A stretch of DNA of 64,000 nucleotides from CAMAVH01 sp046297835 (GTDB lineage: Bacteria > Pseudomonadota > Alphaproteobacteria > SMXQ01), in NCBI GenBank assembly GCA_046297835.1, contig JBKBHI010000008.1:124001-188000 (forward strand), read 5' to 3'. The position numbers and the translations under genes are program-made. The notes under the pieces are model-generated. The model saw only the letters and a list, made by a program, of their open reading frames with translations. It ran no database searches and was not told where the DNA came from. This document shows, piece after piece, positions 40,071-47,261 of this stretch (its first letter is position 1; every line of letters starts with the position of its first letter).

Positions 40071-40501
40071 TCGGCACCTTAATTTCGTTCGCCTCCGCAG
40101 CTTTCAGCGGATGGCGGAAGTGGCTGGCGGTCGGCCTGGCGCTGCTCGCGCTCGGGGCCGTCATCGGCTTTCAACGGATCCAGCTCGCCAACCGCGCGGC
40201 CGAGATCGCCACGCTCAAGGGCGTCGTCGACGTGCAGGCCGAACGGCTGCAGCGCGCGACCGCCGACATCATCGAGGCCGGCCGCGTCAACCGCGACGCC
40301 GTGGCGGCGTTGCAAGCCGAGCGGACCCAATGCCGCGCCGGCTATGCCGCGTTGGAACAACAGATCGCCGCCGCGCGCGCCGCGGCTCTCACCCTGGAGA
40401 AAGTCCATGTCGCCGCGCAAGCCTGTTCTGGCGTCCCTCCTGCTGGCCGCGTTCTCGCTGATCGGGTGCGCGAGCGACAGGCCGCCGCCGGTCGTGATTA
40501 A
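40067..40501 (+). CDS. i-spanin (Rz-like)
   Basis: A 144-residue protein. A single N-terminal anchor at about 15-36 (WLAVGLALLALGAVIGFQ) is followed by a periplasmic coiled coil to residue 115. This is the i-spanin layout. The o-spanin gene starts inside this gene in another frame at 40407. Together they bridge both membranes and disrupt the outer membrane during lysis. Confidence 0.75.
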   Translation: MIGTLISFASAAFSGWRKWLAVGLALLALGAVIGFQRIQLANRAAEIATLKGVVDVQAERLQRATADIIEAGRVNRDAVAALQAERTQCRAGYAALEQQIAAARAAALTLEKVHVAAQACSGVPPAGRVLADRVRERQAAAGRD

Positions 40502-40706
40502 GGAGCTGGTCCGGGTGCAGCCGAACGTGCCCGACGCGCTCAAGACCTGCCCGGACGAGCCGCGCGCCCCGGCGCCGGACGCCGACGAGCCGACGTTCTG
40601 GGGCTGGGTCGCCGCGGCCGTCGAGGCTGGCGACGCCTGCCGGCAGGTCGTCCGGGAGCGTCAGCGGTTCGACGCGGCGGGAGGCCAATCGTCCGGCCAG
40701 CCGTAA
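40407..40706 (+). CDS. o-spanin (Rz1-like lipoprotein)
   Basis: A 99-residue protein with a lipoprotein signal peptide (PVLASLLLAAFSLIGC, lipobox LIGC) followed by a Pro-rich stretch (DRPPPVV, then PRAPAPDADEP). The start lies 94 bases before the end of the Rz-like gene in the +1 frame. GGAG is about 7 bases upstream. Embedded Rz/Rz1 pairs of this type are widespread; the outer-membrane lipoprotein is longer than classical Rz1 (40-60 residues). Confidence 0.75.
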   Translation: MSPRKPVLASLLLAAFSLIGCASDRPPPVVIKELVRVQPNVPDALKTCPDEPRAPAPDADEPTFWGWVAAAVEAGDACRQVVRERQRFDAAGGQSSGQP

Positions 40707-40969
40707 TCGGGCGGCAGGTCGAAGCCGTCATCGGCGGCGTCGAAGGCCACGCCGGGGTCTTCCTGCGCGAAGTCGAGCCCGGCGTCCTGGCTGTCGTCCC
40801 AGGGCTCGCCGCGCCATTCCTGGGGCCGCTGCGGAGGCGGCGCGCGGCGCGCCGGCGGCAGGTGCCAGTTCAAGCGCCGCTCGCGCTCCTCGGGGCTGGC
40901 GCGCCGCAGATCGTCCTCGTCAAGCACATAGAAGGGCGAGTAGGGATCGGTGCAGAAATTGAAATACAT
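40661..40969 (-). CDS. Acidic hypothetical protein at the prophage end
   Basis: A 102-residue protein with an aromatic start (MYFNFCTDPYSPFYVLD), a basic Pro-rich middle and an acidic end rich in Asp, Trp and Pro. GGAGG 6 bases before the ATG supports translation. It is convergent with and overlaps the o-spanin gene by 46 bases. No family recognised. It may be a lysogenic-state gene or the first chromosomal gene. Confidence 0.55.
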   Translation of the reverse strand: MYFNFCTDPYSPFYVLDEDDLRRASPEERERRLNWHLPPARRAPPPQRPQEWRGEPWDDSQDAGLDFAQEDPGVAFDAADDGFDLPPDYGWPDDWPPAASNR

Positions 40970-41133
40970 GGCCGCCTCCGTTATCGGGGCGGTCGATGCT
41001 GGCGGCGAAAATCGGTTCCGGCAAACGTCCTATTAGGCGCGCTCGGCGGCCCGCGGCGGCCACAAGAGCTTGAAAGCGTTTCACCCGTTTATAACTCACC
41101 GCAGAGTAACTGCGGGAGCGGATTGACCGAACC

Positions 41134-41166
41134 AAGCCCGGACGGGGAGACCCGCGCCGGGCTTTT
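41134..41166 (+). terminator. Terminator at the right end of the prophage
   Basis: AGCCCGG (41135-41141) pairs with CCGGGCT (41157-41163); an inner CGGG/CCCG pair strengthens it and TTTT follows. It is preceded by a smaller CCGCAG/CTGCGG hairpin at 41099-41115. It would stop the rightward late transcript. Confidence 0.7.
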
Positions 41167-41170
41167 GCGT

Positions 41171-41398
41171 TCAGGCGGTCCGCCAGAGCCGATCAAGGCG
41201 TCGAAGACAGCGGCGCGCGCAACAGAGGGCGTTACGCCGCCTAATGTCGTTCGCCGGTGATCGCCGGCGCTCAAGGACCTGTGCGGCGCGAAGGCATCCG
41301 ACGGCCGCATCGAGCAATTGATCGTCGGGTACCGACTGCGCGATTAGAGCAATATATTTTTCGTCATATGTCGATGGATAGGTATCTATCTCCTGCAT
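41171..41398 (-). CDS. Small hypothetical protein
   Basis: A 75-residue protein: an acidic start (MQEIDTYPSTYDEKYI) and a helical, very Arg/Cys-rich end (RRRNALCCARRCLRRLD). The ATG at 41398 is chosen for the GGGGGAGAA ribosome site about 7 bases upstream. It could be phage or host. The region 41,399-41,632 to its right holds no gene and is richer in AT than the surroundings. Confidence 0.45.
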   Translation of the reverse strand: MQEIDTYPSTYDEKYIALIAQSVPDDQLLDAAVGCLRAAQVLERRRSPANDIRRRNALCCARRCLRRLDRLWRTA

Positions 41399-41632
41399 GT
41401 GGCGTTCTCCCCCTCTGTGCGACTGCCATTCTTCGATGGCGAGGCACCAGCATCTCAAGTCAGGGTGAAGGGCGAGTTGATCTATTGGGCGATATATCGT
41501 TTACAGCGCGTCAGCTATAGCCAGATAATCACAGGCAACGACATACGCGCGCCAACTGCCAATCGTGCTGTTAAGCCGTATTCCTCTCGTTCCGCCACGC
41601 CGCTACCGCGATGACCGCGTGACGCGGACATG

Positions 41633-41662
41633 AAAAAGGCCGCATCGACGATGCGGCCTTTT
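41633..41662 (-). terminator. Terminator of the glycine-zipper lipoprotein gene
   Basis: GGCCGCAT and ATGCGGCC around CGACG, flanked by A5 on one side and T4 on the other. On the minus strand it follows the lipoprotein stop by 19 bases and ends in T5; it could work in both directions. Confidence 0.75.
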
Positions 41663-41680
41663 CGCGTTCGGGCTCGGCCC

Positions 41681-41938
41681 TTACCAGCGATTCCACACCG
41701 GCTCGCCGAGATCGACCTGCTGCTCGGTGGTGACCGCGCCGGTGCCGCCGCCGATGCCGGCGCCGATCAGCGCGCCGGGAATAGCGCCGATGCCGCCGAA
41801 CAACGCGCCGACCGCCGCGCCGGAGCCGGCGCCGACCGCCGCGCCGCCGCTCACGCGGTCTTCCTGGGTGCTGCCGCAGGCGGCGAGCAGCAGAGCCAGC
41901 GCCGCCGGAACGGCCAAGCGATAAACAGAATGAACCAT
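41681..41938 (-). CDS. Glycine-zipper outer-membrane lipoprotein
   Basis: An 85-residue protein with a lipoprotein signal (LAVPAALALLLAAC, lipobox LAAC) and a glycine zipper of GxxxG-type turns (GGAAVGAGSGAAVGALFGG, then GALIGAGIGGGTG). Such proteins associate with the outer membrane and are often stress-induced. A perfect EcfG-type promoter lies about 76 bases upstream of its start on the same strand, which marks it as a likely member of the general stress regulon. Confidence 0.82.
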   Translation of the reverse strand: MVHSVYRLAVPAALALLLAACGSTQEDRVSGGAAVGAGSGAAVGALFGGIGAIPGALIGAGIGGGTGAVTTEQQVDLGEPVWNRW

Positions 41939-42013
41939 GGTCGATATCTCCTCAGTCGGCGCCGCTGACGGCGCGGGGGCAGCGGTTCGTATCCGCTCAA
42001 GAACTGTGCAGCC

Positions 42014-42038
42014 AACGCCGGCCGCCCGGCCCGGTTCC
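42014..42038 (-). promoter_or_regulatory. EcfG-type promoter for the glycine-zipper lipoprotein
   Basis: On the minus strand GGAAC (42038-42034), 16 bases, then CGTT (42017-42014). This is the exact alphaproteobacterial general-stress consensus, located upstream of the gene starting at 41938. Confidence 0.75.
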
Positions 42039-42066
42039 GTTTCATGGCCATCCGCAGTCCATAACG

Positions 42067-42102
42067 AAAACCGGCGGAGCCTTAAAAAGCCCCGCCGGTT
42101 TT
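42067..42102. terminator. Bidirectional terminator after nepR
   Basis: AAAACCGGCGG pairs with CCGCCGGTTTT (42067-42077 and 42092-42102). It ends the nepR transcript on the minus strand, 31 bases after its stop. Confidence 0.75.
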
Positions 42103-42132
42103 ACGTCTCAGCGATGAAGCGCCGTCGCGCGC

Positions 42133-42387
42133 TCACGCCTTGTCTTTGTCGTCCTCGCCGTTCGCCGCGTCGCGGGCGGCCACCGCTGCAGCGGCTTCCT
42201 CGCGGCTCATCGAGGCGACCCGGATGAGGAAATCGGGCACCGGTTCCTCGAGCACGGGATCGTAAAGCTTGCGCAGGGCGTTGATCACGGCGCCTTGGCC
42301 GCCGGACTGGCCGTTCAGGGAAGGGGTTTTGCGTTCGGTCATCATAAGGGCACTGTTCATGGGGTTCACAACCTTAGTGGGGATCAT
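42133..42387 (-). CDS. nepR: Anti-sigma factor NepR
   Basis: An 84-residue protein at its longest start. The NepR core VINALRKLYDPVLEEPVPDFLIRV corresponds to the paired helices that wrap around EcfG (consensus 'ig..Lr.lYd.vv.EpVPdrfl.lL'). Its tail is acidic and disordered. NepR holds the stress sigma factor inactive until phosphorylated PhyR binds NepR instead. An EcfG promoter lies just upstream, so it is autoregulated. Starts at 42387, 42360 or 42345 are all possible. No phyR is present nearby, unlike most alphaproteobacteria. Confidence 0.88.
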   Translation of the reverse strand: MIPTKVVNPMNSALMMTERKTPSLNGQSGGQGAVINALRKLYDPVLEEPVPDFLIRVASMSREEAAAAVAARDAANGEDDKDKA

Positions 42388-42434
42388 ACTTACCCGGAAA
42401 GCCCCCCGTCCTATGCCTTCCGTCTTAGTCGATT

Positions 42435-42459
42435 AACGACCTGTGTCCAAAAGCGTTCC
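42435..42459 (-). promoter_or_regulatory. EcfG-type promoter of nepR
   Basis: On the minus strand GGAAC (42459-42455), 16 bases, CGTT (42438-42435): a perfect match to the general stress sigma consensus, about 50 bases before the nepR start. Confidence 0.8.
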
Positions 42460-42479
42460 CGAAAAGGGATATTTTCCGC

Positions 42480-42504
42480 GGAACGCGCCCTTCAGGCCCC
42501 AGTT
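42480..42504 (+). promoter_or_regulatory. EcfG-type promoter candidate of ecfG
   Basis: GGAAC (42480-42484), 16 bases, AGTT (42501-42504): one mismatch in the -10 box. It lies about 200 bases before the ecfG start and 20 bases from the divergent nepR promoter. Confidence 0.6.
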
Positions 42505-42703
42505 TTGACACAGCCTACCGGGGCTTTGCCACGCCAATGCCCCCGGCATCCTGGGAACATGGCTTCGTCGAGCGCAACAGATACGCGGTCGGCGGCAGCC
42601 CCCGGAAGGTTCCCAAGATCGGCTTTGCAGCCTCCCTCCGACGCCGCCAAGACCCACGACAGAGCGCCGTGGAACAGACGCTAGCAACGGAAGGACCCAC
42701 GAC

Positions 42704-43348
42704 ATGACCAGCACCTCCCTCGACACCAAGGGCGACAAGAAGATCCAGTCCGTCCTGGTCGGCCAGCTCCCCTACCTCCGTCGCTATGCCCGCGCCCTGA
42801 CGCGCAACGCGGCCGACGCCGACGACTTGGTGCAGACTTGCGTCATGCGCGCCATCGTCAACATGGACCGGTTCGAGGAAGGCACCAATCTGCGCGCCTG
42901 GCTCCTCACCATCATGCACAACGTCTTCATCGACGGCGTCCGCAAGGCCAAGCGCGCCCGCGACGCCAACGAATCGGCCGAATCCATGATGAGCGGCCTC
43001 TACACCCGCCCGAACCAGATGGAGAGCCTCCAGCTCGGCGACTTGCAGAGCGCCATGGAGAAGCTGCCGGAAGAGCAGCGCACCACGCTGATCCTCGTCG
43101 CCCTGGAAGACATGAGCTACGAGGAAGCCGCCAAAGTCACCGGCGTGCCGGTCGGCACCGTCCGCTCGCGCCTGTCGCGCGCGCGCCACGCGCTGATGCG
43201 CATGGTCGATGGCCTGACGATGCACGACATCACGCCCGAGGCCGGCGTCACCCGCCGCCGCAAGCCGGACGCCGTCGCCGGCGGTCGCGTCTCGCTGCTG
43301 CGCGACGCGACCAACCGCCAGGAAGCGCCGCGCCGCCACGTCGCCTGA
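42704..43348 (+). CDS. ecfG: General stress ECF sigma factor (EcfG-like)
   Basis: A 214-residue ECF sigma factor. Region 2 is at about 18-85 (LRRYARALTRNAADADDLVQ, then NLRAWLLTIMHNVFID) and region 4 at about 115-170 (LPEEQRTTLILVALEDMSYEE, then VPVGTVRSRLSRARHAL). The sequence is of the ECF15/EcfG type, and neighbour nepR plus the promoter motif support the assignment. It directs RNA polymerase to GGAAC-N16-CGTT promoters, three perfect copies of which lie within 2 kb. The 45-residue C-terminal tail after region 4 is basic and longer than usual. Confidence 0.88.
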   Translation: MTSTSLDTKGDKKIQSVLVGQLPYLRRYARALTRNAADADDLVQTCVMRAIVNMDRFEEGTNLRAWLLTIMHNVFIDGVRKAKRARDANESAESMMSGLYTRPNQMESLQLGDLQSAMEKLPEEQRTTLILVALEDMSYEEAAKVTGVPVGTVRSRLSRARHALMRMVDGLTMHDITPEAGVTRRRKPDAVAGGRVSLLRDATNRQEAPRRHVA

Positions 43349-43428
43349 TTTTCCTCGGCCCGCGCCGTCTCAGGTAGAGCCGACGCGACAGCCGAGCCGA
43401 GCGCCTCCGCCTAAAATCCGTCGCTCCA

Positions 43429-43463
43429 AGAAAGCCCCGCCGCGAACCCCGGCGGGGCTTTCT
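43429..43463 (+). terminator. Terminator of ecfG
   Basis: AGAAAGCCCCGCCG pairs with CGGCGGGGCTTTCT around a 7-base loop and is followed by CTTTG. It lies 81 bases past the ecfG stop. Confidence 0.75.
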
Positions 43464-43514
43464 CTTTGCGCACGCAGCCGATGAAGCGAAGCGGCGAATT
43501 GGATGCCGAATTGG

Positions 43515-43550
43515 ATGAGGGCGTCGCGCGAATGCGCGCGACGCCCTCAT
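43515..43550. repeat. Perfect 16-bp hairpin of unknown role
   Basis: The arms 43515-43530 and 43535-43550 pair over 16 bases around the 4-base loop AATG. There is no T-tract. A 10-base direct repeat precedes it, so it may be a dispersed genomic element rather than a terminator. Confidence 0.65.
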
Positions 43551-43719
43551 TGGGACGAACCGGCGCATCGACGCCCAGCGGCAGAGCCTCGAATGGATGG
43601 ATAGCCGTGCGAGGCAACGGCGTTCGCCGTCGACCGGTTCGCGCCATCAACGCGACAGCGCCCTCCTCGTTCCCGGGCCGCGCGGGATTTTATTTCCGTC
43701 GCGCCCCAGGAGGCCGCCC

Positions 43720-43744
43720 GGAACGCTTGGCGCAAGGCCGCGTT
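43720..43744 (+). promoter_or_regulatory. EcfG-type promoter of the DUF1328 gene
   Basis: GGAAC (43720-43724), 16 bases, CGTT (43741-43744), perfect consensus, 72 bases before the DUF1328 start. Confidence 0.75.
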
Positions 43745-43815
43745 GAAGGAACTGAGTTGGTTCGGGGGCCTGGCGCCGGCCGAACACGACCCGGATAAAC
43801 CAACAGGAGGCCGCC

Positions 43816-44001
43816 ATGCTGCGCCTTGCCCTCACCTTTCTCGTCATCGCCTTGATCGCCGCCCTGCTCGGCTTCACCGGCATCACCGTCGTCGCCGTCG
43901 ATATCGCCCGCATCCTCTTCTTCATCTTCCTCGTGCTGTTCGCGGTCAGCCTGATCGCGCATCTGCTGCGCGGCCGCGGCGTTCCGCCCCCACCCGTTTA
44001 A
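43816..44001 (+). CDS. DUF1328 small membrane protein
   Basis: A 61-residue protein with two hydrophobic segments (ALTFLVIALIAALLGFTGI and VDIARILFFIFLVLFAVSLI, in parts) and a short polar end, matching the DUF1328/YtjA family of two-TM inner-membrane proteins. AGGAGG lies 6 bases upstream. A perfect EcfG promoter precedes it. DUF1328 proteins are often part of the general stress regulon in rhizobia; their molecular function is unknown. Confidence 0.85.
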   Translation: MLRLALTFLVIALIAALLGFTGITVVAVDIARILFFIFLVLFAVSLIAHLLRGRGVPPPPV

Positions 44002-44066
44002 TAGCGTCCATTTAAGCCGCGCATCCCAATCCCGTTGCCAATAACGATAAACTGGAGTCAACCATC

Positions 44067-45002
44067 ATGATCGCCAACAAGCTCCGCCTTCTCGGCACGA
44101 CCGCGCTGCTCGGCGGCGCCGGCCTCGCCCTCGCCGCCTGCGCCGGCAATTCCGTCGACATGCCGCGCGCCGCCGACATCACCATGGCCCCGCGCGTGAT
44201 CGACCCGGGCCAGGCCACCGTGGTCAGCTACCGCGTGCCGGCGGGCAGCGCCAACGTCGCCCGCGTCGAGCTCGTCGGCCTACCCCCCAACAGCGTTGCC
44301 GCCGGCACCGTCTCGCAACTCGCCGTTCCGGCCGGTCCCAACGAGATGAGCAGCACCAGCGTCGCGGTGCGCGCCCCGGCCAAGGACGGCGTCTATCCCG
44401 TCAGCCTGCGCGTCACCAGCAAGAGCGGCCAGGTCAGCGACACGCCGATCGGCACGCTCACCGTCAACAACACCCCGGCCAACATCGTCGCGGCGCAGAT
44501 CAACCCGCCGTCGCACAACGTCGTCGCTTGCGCCGGCCAGCCGGTCAACGTCCAGCTCACCTACACCGTGACCGACGCCAACGGCGCCAGCGACATGCGC
44601 GATCCGCGCCTGGTGCAGGTGCGCGGCGCGTCCACGGTCGCGCTCGCCGCGCCGGTCGTGCTGCAATCTGCCAGCGTGGTGCCGGTCGCGCCGACGACGA
44701 CCGTCGTGAGCAACAGCGGCGCTAGCTACACCATCGTCAACCCGAGCGTGCAGCAGCAGGTCGTGGTCGCCGCGCCGGCGACGCCGACCTCCATCGTCCT
44801 GCCGCCGGGCGGGGTGCCGCTCAACGCCCCGACGCGCGCCGACACCGTGCAGGAAACGGTGACGACGCCGCTGACCATCGCTTGCCCGATCGCCGCCCCG
44901 GCGCAGTGGGAATGGATGGTCCAGGCGAGCGACGACAACGCCGTCAACGGGCAGGTGATCAGCACCAACCAGGCCGCCGCCAAATATTTCACCGCGCAGT
45001 AA
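44067..45002 (+). CDS. Hypothetical lipoprotein with beta-sandwich-like repeats
   Basis: A 311-residue protein. Residues 1-25 form a lipoprotein signal (TTALLGGAGLALAAC, lipobox LAAC). The mature part is rich in Val, Ala, Pro and Thr and beta-like. Residues about 45-145 resemble an Ig/CARDB-like sandwich (GVYPVSLRVTSKSGQVSDTPI). The centre has a low-complexity VVPVAPTTTVVSNSG stretch. It is probably exported and membrane-anchored; no named family recognised. A GAGTC element near -8 is the only ribosome-site candidate. Confidence 0.65.
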   Translation: MIANKLRLLGTTALLGGAGLALAACAGNSVDMPRAADITMAPRVIDPGQATVVSYRVPAGSANVARVELVGLPPNSVAAGTVSQLAVPAGPNEMSSTSVAVRAPAKDGVYPVSLRVTSKSGQVSDTPIGTLTVNNTPANIVAAQINPPSHNVVACAGQPVNVQLTYTVTDANGASDMRDPRLVQVRGASTVALAAPVVLQSASVVPVAPTTTVVSNSGASYTIVNPSVQQQVVVAAPATPTSIVLPPGGVPLNAPTRADTVQETVTTPLTIACPIAAPAQWEWMVQASDDNAVNGQVISTNQAAAKYFTAQ

Positions 45003-45108
45003 GACTGCGGACGGCGTCAGGCAGACGCCTGAAGAAGTCCGGCTGTCCGCCGGGACGCTCCACACCCCGGGAGCCATCCCCGCCCGGATCGTTCGGCCGA
45101 CGCGTGAG

Positions 45109-45143
45109 ACGAGGACGCACTCCCCAGGCGTCCTCGTTTCTCT
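45109..45143 (+). terminator. Terminator of the lipoprotein gene
   Basis: ACGAGGACGC pairs with GCGTCCTCGT around a 9-base loop, followed by TTCTCTTTG; 107 bases past the stop at 45002. Confidence 0.65.
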
Positions 45144-45165
45144 TTGCCTCTCGGACGGATCCGCC

Positions 45166-45792
45166 ATGGCGCGCAAGCTCAAGACGTTCGTTACCAGCCT
45201 CGGCTTCTTCGAGCAGGCCGTGGCCGCGCCCTCGATGAAAGCGGCGCTCGAAGCCTGGGGCGTGCCGCAAAATCTGTTTCACCAAGGCTTCGCGAAAGAG
45301 ACCGACGATCCCGAGATCGTCGCCGCCGCGACCGCCCGGCCGGGCACGGTGCTGAAGCGCGCCGTCGGCACCACAGGCGCGTTCACCGAGAACCCGGCGC
45401 TGCCGGAGAACCTTCCGCCCAAGGCCCGGCCGGATAAAGTCGCCAAGAAGCGCAAGGCTCCCGCGAAAGCTGTCGCCAAATCCGAGACGGACCGCCGCGC
45501 CGGACGGGCGCAGCTCGCCGCCTTCGATAAGACGCGCGCCAAGCGCGAACGCGAGCGCGCAACGGCGGAGCGACGGCGGGCTACGATTGAAGCGCGCGCG
45601 GCGGAAAAGCGCGCCGCCGCAGCCGCCAAAGCGCACGCCGCTCTGGATAACGCCAAAGCCAAGCACGATGCGAAGCTCGCGGCGTTAGATCGTCAGCAAG
45701 CCGCGCTCGAACGTAAGATCGACGCTGAGCGCAAGCGCTGGCATAGCGAGAAGGCGAAGCTCGAACGCCGGCTGCGCGACGCCGGCCGCTGA
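45166..45792 (+). CDS. Coiled-coil (TolA-like) hypothetical protein
   Basis: A 208-residue protein. The first 60 residues are a compact start (KLKTFVTSLGFFEQAVAAPSM) that recurs in alphaproteobacterial proteins loosely named 'cell envelope biogenesis protein TolA'. Residues about 85-205 form one long Ala/Lys/Arg/Glu coiled coil. There is no signal peptide or TM segment, so it is not a true TolA and is presumably cytoplasmic. The terminator just upstream indicates its own promoter. Confidence 0.65.
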   Translation: MARKLKTFVTSLGFFEQAVAAPSMKAALEAWGVPQNLFHQGFAKETDDPEIVAAATARPGTVLKRAVGTTGAFTENPALPENLPPKARPDKVAKKRKAPAKAVAKSETDRRAGRAQLAAFDKTRAKRERERATAERRRATIEARAAEKRAAAAAKAHAALDNAKAKHDAKLAALDRQQAALERKIDAERKRWHSEKAKLERRLRDAGR

Positions 45793-45808
45793 GCGCGGGT
45801 AGCCGCCG

Positions 45809-46456
45809 TCAGAGCCCGTCGTCGCGCGGCGGCACCTGCTCGCCCTTCCGCACCGCAGGGCGCGCGGCGACCGTCTCGAACCAACGGTTCAGATGCGGAT
45901 AGGCGGCAAGCTCGATCTTCTGCTGATAGCGCCGCCACACCCAGACATAGGCGGCGATGTCGGCGATGGAATAATCGCCCGCCAGATACTCCGCCTCGCC
46001 GAGCCGGTCGTTCATCACGCCATAGAGCCGCTTCAATTCGTCGTTGAACAGATCGACGAAGGGCTCGACCGGCGGCAGGCCGCCTTTGGCCTTGCTCTTG
46101 GCCGGCAGCCAGAAATGCTGCGTCGCCGCCGGGCCCACGTTGGTGGCGGCGAAGAACAGCCACTTCTGCGCCTCGACGCGCGCCGCGCCCGAGGGCGGCA
46201 GGAATTTTCCGGTCTTCTCGGCGAGATAGAGCAGGATGGCGCAGGATTCGGACACCGAGATCGGCTGGCCGCCCGGCCCCTCGGGATCGACGATCACCGG
46301 AATGCGCTGATCGAGATTGATCCGCTTCATCGCGTCCGTCTTGTGCTCGTGCTTGGCCAGCTCGAGATAATGCGCCCGATACGGCAGGCCGCATTCCTCG
46401 AGCATGATCGGCGCGCGGCGGCCGTTCGGCGTGGACCAGGTGTAAAGCTCGATCAT
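45809..46456 (-). CDS. Glutathione S-transferase, Nu-class-like (1)
   Basis: A 215-residue protein. The N-terminal thioredoxin fold reads YTWSTPNGRRAPIMLEECGLPY, then RIPVIVDPEG and SVSESCAILLYLAEKTG, where the ES pair binds glutathione gamma-glutamate. The C-terminal helical domain ends in PHLNRWFETVAARP. The TPNG opening is typical of YfcG/Ure2-like GSTs, which use two glutathiones and can have disulfide-bond reductase activity. The closest relatives are the two genes upstream. Substrate is unknown. Confidence 0.88.
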   Translation of the reverse strand: MIELYTWSTPNGRRAPIMLEECGLPYRAHYLELAKHEHKTDAMKRINLDQRIPVIVDPEGPGGQPISVSESCAILLYLAEKTGKFLPPSGAARVEAQKWLFFAATNVGPAATQHFWLPAKSKAKGGLPPVEPFVDLFNDELKRLYGVMNDRLGEAEYLAGDYSIADIAAYVWVWRRYQQKIELAAYPHLNRWFETVAARPAVRKGEQVPPRDDGL

Positions 46457-46480
46457 CGCATATCCCCTTGGTGAAACGGC

Positions 46481-47173
46481 TCAGCGCCGCTCGTATTGTT
46501 TCGCGCCGAACATGATCTCGCGCGCCTCGGCCGTCATCGGCGGCTGGTTCTTGCGTTCCTCCGCCATCACGGCGATGCCGCGCCGCACGCCCGGCCGCGC
46601 CATGAGCGCGTCGAACCAACGCTTCACGTTGGGATAGGCCGCAAGCATCCCCTTCTCTTCGTCGGTCTGCGTCCAGGGAAAGACCGCCATGTCGGCGATG
46701 GAATACTCGCCGCCGAGATATTCAGCTTCGCCGAGCCGGCGGTCGAGCACGCCGTAGATGCGCTTCTGCTCGTTGTCGAAGCGCTGGATGGCGTAATCGC
46801 TGCCCGGCGGCGCGTTGCCGTGGAAGTGGTGCGCCTGGCCGAACATCGGCCCGACATGGCCGACCTGCATGAACAGCCAGGGCAGCACTTCGTATTGGCC
46901 GCGCATGTCCTTCGGCAAAAACTTGCCGGACTTCTGCGCCAGATACATGAGGATCGCGCCCGACTCGAATAGCGAGATCGGCTTGCCGTCCGGCCCGTCC
47001 GGGTCGATCACGGCGGGGATCTTATTGTTCGGGCTGATCTTGAGGAAATCCGGCGCGAACTGCCCGCCCTTGCGGATGACGACGGGATGGACGCGATAAG
47101 GCAGACCGCATTCCTCGAGCATGATGAAAATCTTGCGGCCGTTCGAGGTCGGCCAATTGTAGACGTCGAGCAT
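46481..47173 (-). CDS. Glutathione S-transferase, Nu-class-like (2)
   Basis: A 230-residue protein with the same layout as its neighbours: YNWPTSNGRKIFIMLEECGLPY, KIPAVIDPDGPDG, LFESGAILMYLAQKSG and the C-terminal PNVKRWFDALMARPG. The TP of the TPNG motif is TS here. ATG at 47173 is chosen for GGGAGGA 5 bases upstream, 12 codons inside the longest frame. A terminator separates it from gene 3, so it is transcribed separately from that copy. Confidence 0.88.
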   Translation of the reverse strand: MLDVYNWPTSNGRKIFIMLEECGLPYRVHPVVIRKGGQFAPDFLKISPNNKIPAVIDPDGPDGKPISLFESGAILMYLAQKSGKFLPKDMRGQYEVLPWLFMQVGHVGPMFGQAHHFHGNAPPGSDYAIQRFDNEQKRIYGVLDRRLGEAEYLGGEYSIADMAVFPWTQTDEEKGMLAAYPNVKRWFDALMARPGVRRGIAVMAEERKNQPPMTAEAREIMFGAKQYERR

Positions 47174-47207
47174 CGCGTTCCTCCCTGTCTTCCGGCGAGC
47201 ATAACGC

Positions 47208-47239
47208 AAAACGCCGGCTGGAGGTCCAGCCGGCGTTTT
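47208..47239. terminator. Bidirectional terminator between GST genes
   Basis: AAAACGCCGGCTGG and CCAGCCGGCGTTTT pair around AGGT. It ends the leftward transcript of the third GST (47262-47885) and separates it from the second. Confidence 0.8.
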
Positions 47240-47261
47240 GGTAACAGGCAGTAATGGCCGT

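Larger units (their letters stand above)
1..41170. mobile_element. Prophage (siphophage type), left end outside window
   Basis: A near gap-free run of phage genes covers this interval: divergent early operons around a repressor, an SF3 helicase, HNH, both terminase subunits, portal, protease, capsid, connectors, tail tube, frameshifted tail chaperones, tape measure, fibres and lysis genes. All late genes point right and are mostly joined by 4-base start/stop overlaps. No integrase or excisionase was found, so the integration module presumably lies left of position 1. The right border is set at the terminator near 41,166 and is uncertain by several hundred bases. No core att duplication can be seen because only one end is present. 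Confidence 0.93.
42388..42703. other. nepR-ecfG divergent control region
   Basis: A 316-base region without a gene. It holds a perfect EcfG-type promoter directed at nepR (42435-42459, minus) and a near-perfect one directed at ecfG (42480-42504, plus). A long leader of about 190 bases follows for ecfG; no other structure was seen in it. Confidence 0.7.
43349..43815. other. Intergenic region after ecfG
   Basis: 467 bases with no convincing gene. It contains the ecfG terminator (43429-43463), a short direct repeat (GAATTGGATG, twice at about 43496-43517), a 16-bp hairpin (43515-43550) and the EcfG-type promoter for the DUF1328 gene (43720-43744). Confidence 0.7.

Noticed and set aside
41040..41170. 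tRNA gene or att site at the prophage end
   Set aside because: The small hairpins do not form a cloverleaf, no CCA-adjacent acceptor stem was found and no second copy of the sequence is in the window.
42537..42580. Second EcfG promoter for ecfG starting at the GGAAC near 42556
   Set aside because: At spacing 16 or 17 the sequence is not CGTT.
43411..43798. Frames on both strands in the ecfG-DUF1328 spacer
   Set aside because: They run through a terminator and a 16-bp hairpin, are low-complexity and lack ribosome sites.
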